Below are positions 23,333 through 23,981 of a stretch of DNA of 23,981 bases, piece by piece. Origin of the DNA: Planctomycetota bacterium (GTDB taxonomy: Bacteria > Planctomycetota > UBA8742 > JACQVU01); the NCBI GenBank assembly GCA_016209585.1, contig JACQVU010000161.1, positions 1 through 23,981 of the forward strand, in the 5' to 3' direction. The translations under genes and the position numbers were made by a program. Numbering within the stretch: the stretch's first letter is position 1; the number at the start of each line of letters is the position of its first letter. The notes under the pieces were generated by a model. That model saw only the letters and a program-made list of their open reading frames with translations. It made no database searches and was not told the DNA's origin.

Positions 23333-23653
23333 ATGGGATTCTGGACGCTGCTCACCCTGGCGCTCGTGGTCGTGAACCTGGCGCGTTACGTGGCCGGCGC
23401 GCTGCTGGACGGCGTGCGGCTCGCGGCCGCCGGCGCGCTGCTGGCGGCGTGGGCGCTGTCGTTCACGCCGGAGGGGTGGGGCATGCTGGCGCTCTTTGGC
23501 CTGGGCGTGGCGCTGACGGCGCGCCGCGCGCCGCGCGGGGAGGCGGCGCGGCTGCCGCTGGCGCCCGCGAAGACGCCGCCGGTGGAGCGGTCCGGCTCGC
23601 GCCGCATGCCGGCGACGCCGCGCGCCGGGGAGGGGGGGTCAACGCCGGCGTGA
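23333..23653 (+). CDS. Small membrane protein
   Basis: A 106-residue product starting 4 bp after the SGNH hydrolase stop, so it is probably translated from the same operon. Residues about 3-23, 27-46 and 48-62 form two or three hydrophobic helices. The rest is basic and proline-rich. The gene's end overlaps the end of the M16 gene on the opposite strand by 15 bp. No family is recognised. In the operon it may support the neighbouring anchored hydrolase, which is inference only. Confidence 0.6.
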   Translation: MGFWTLLTLALVVVNLARYVAGALLDGVRLAAAGALLAAWALSFTPEGWGMLALFGLGVALTARRAPRGEAARLPLAPAKTPPVERSGSRRMPATPRAGEGGSTPA

Positions 23654-23980
23654 CGTCGCCGCGCGCCGCGTCCGGCGCGGCCGGGTTTGACGGCGGGGTG
23701 AGATGGTCAGCGTGGCCATTTCGGCGGGCAGCAGGTGGGTGGCGAGGCGCTGGTGGAGTTGATCGAGGGTGGTCTCGTTCAAAAGGCGCAGATGGTCAAG
23801 GAGATCATACTTTTTGAGCCAGGCGTTCATCATCGCGTGAACCGAGCCGGAGGGCGAATTGAACACGCGAACGAAGTCGCCCAGCGCGCGGCGTTTCTTG
23901 CGCTCGAAGACGGCGGCGTCCAGCCCACCGGCGCGCAGCCGGTCGAGTTCCGCGAGCAGGCGGTCGATCAGCGCGGCCGG
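23639..23980 (-). CDS. M16 (insulinase-type) peptidase, C-terminal end only
   Basis: The last 113 residues of a larger protein whose start lies beyond the right edge; the frame is open to the window end, so GTG 23866 is not the start. The segment AGGLDAAVFERKKRRALGDF, then VFNSPSGSV, KYDLLDHLRLLNETTLDQL and LLPAEMATLTI, matches the C-terminal domain of M16 peptidases (pattern FERxKRxxLGxFLRxFNSPE...DLFDYxxLLxxxTxxDV). The HxxEH zinc motif belongs to the missing N-terminal half. It may be an inactive-type partner subunit. A very basic tail (RRQTRPRRTRR) ends the protein. Confidence 0.75.
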   Translation of the reverse strand, partial: PAALIDRLLAELDRLRAGGLDAAVFERKKRRALGDFVRVFNSPSGSVHAMMNAWLKKYDLLDHLRLLNETTLDQLHQRLATHLLPAEMATLTISPRRQTRPRRTRRAATSRRR

Positions 23981-23981
23981 G

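Overview
The window is a GC-rich bacterial segment, probably from an uncultured soil, sediment or water lineage. The organism cannot be named from sequence alone. A large secreted fibronectin-type-III protein, a PDZ-bearing M28 peptidase, a TPR-containing SGNH hydrolase and a DUF4062-NTPase-WD40 protein with a zinc-ribbon tail fit Planctomycetota or a similar large-genome phylum (inference, low confidence). No tRNA, rRNA, CRISPR array, transposase or integrase was seen.

Region 1 (1-3404, + strand) is DNA repair: the 3' part of uvrA, its start lying left of the window, followed by lexA. This is a nucleotide-excision repair and SOS pair. Region 2 (3415-5265, - strand) is a secreted S15/CocE-type hydrolase convergent with lexA.

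Region 3 (5266-12291, - strand) is the accessory and most interesting part. It starts with a short fragment that looks like the last ~50 codons of a type III-like restriction endonuclease, abutting an 88-bp imperfect palindrome. A small zinc-ribbon/membrane ORF containing interspersed-repeat sequence follows. Next comes a 1857-residue STAND-type NTPase: DUF4062, P-loop NTPase, about 14 WD40 blades, and a zinc-ribbon plus transmembrane tail. The same tail signature recurs in the small ORF. A near-consensus sigma70-like promoter and a small zinc-ribbon gene lie at the 5' end of the NTPase gene. The WD40 and tail part is visibly less GC-rich than the rest of the window. Together this looks like an eroding defence or signalling island, though no function is proven.

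Region 4 (12518-16994) holds a DUF4282 membrane protein (+) convergent with a 1359-residue secreted FN3 protein (-) that carries a recent internal 540-bp tandem duplication.

Region 5 (16995-17434) is a non-coding divergent region with a promoter for the FN3 gene, an interspersed-repeat fragment and two interleaved inverted repeats.

Region 6 (17435-23653, + strand) is a run of envelope and secreted proteins. It holds an unidentified six-helix membrane protein, an M28 peptidase with PA and PDZ domains, an EF-hand lipid-anchored or membrane-anchored protein, an SGNH hydrolase with a TPR insertion, and a small membrane protein. The last three are tightly packed and probably one operon. At the right edge the C-terminal end of an M16 (insulinase-type) peptidase enters on the - strand.
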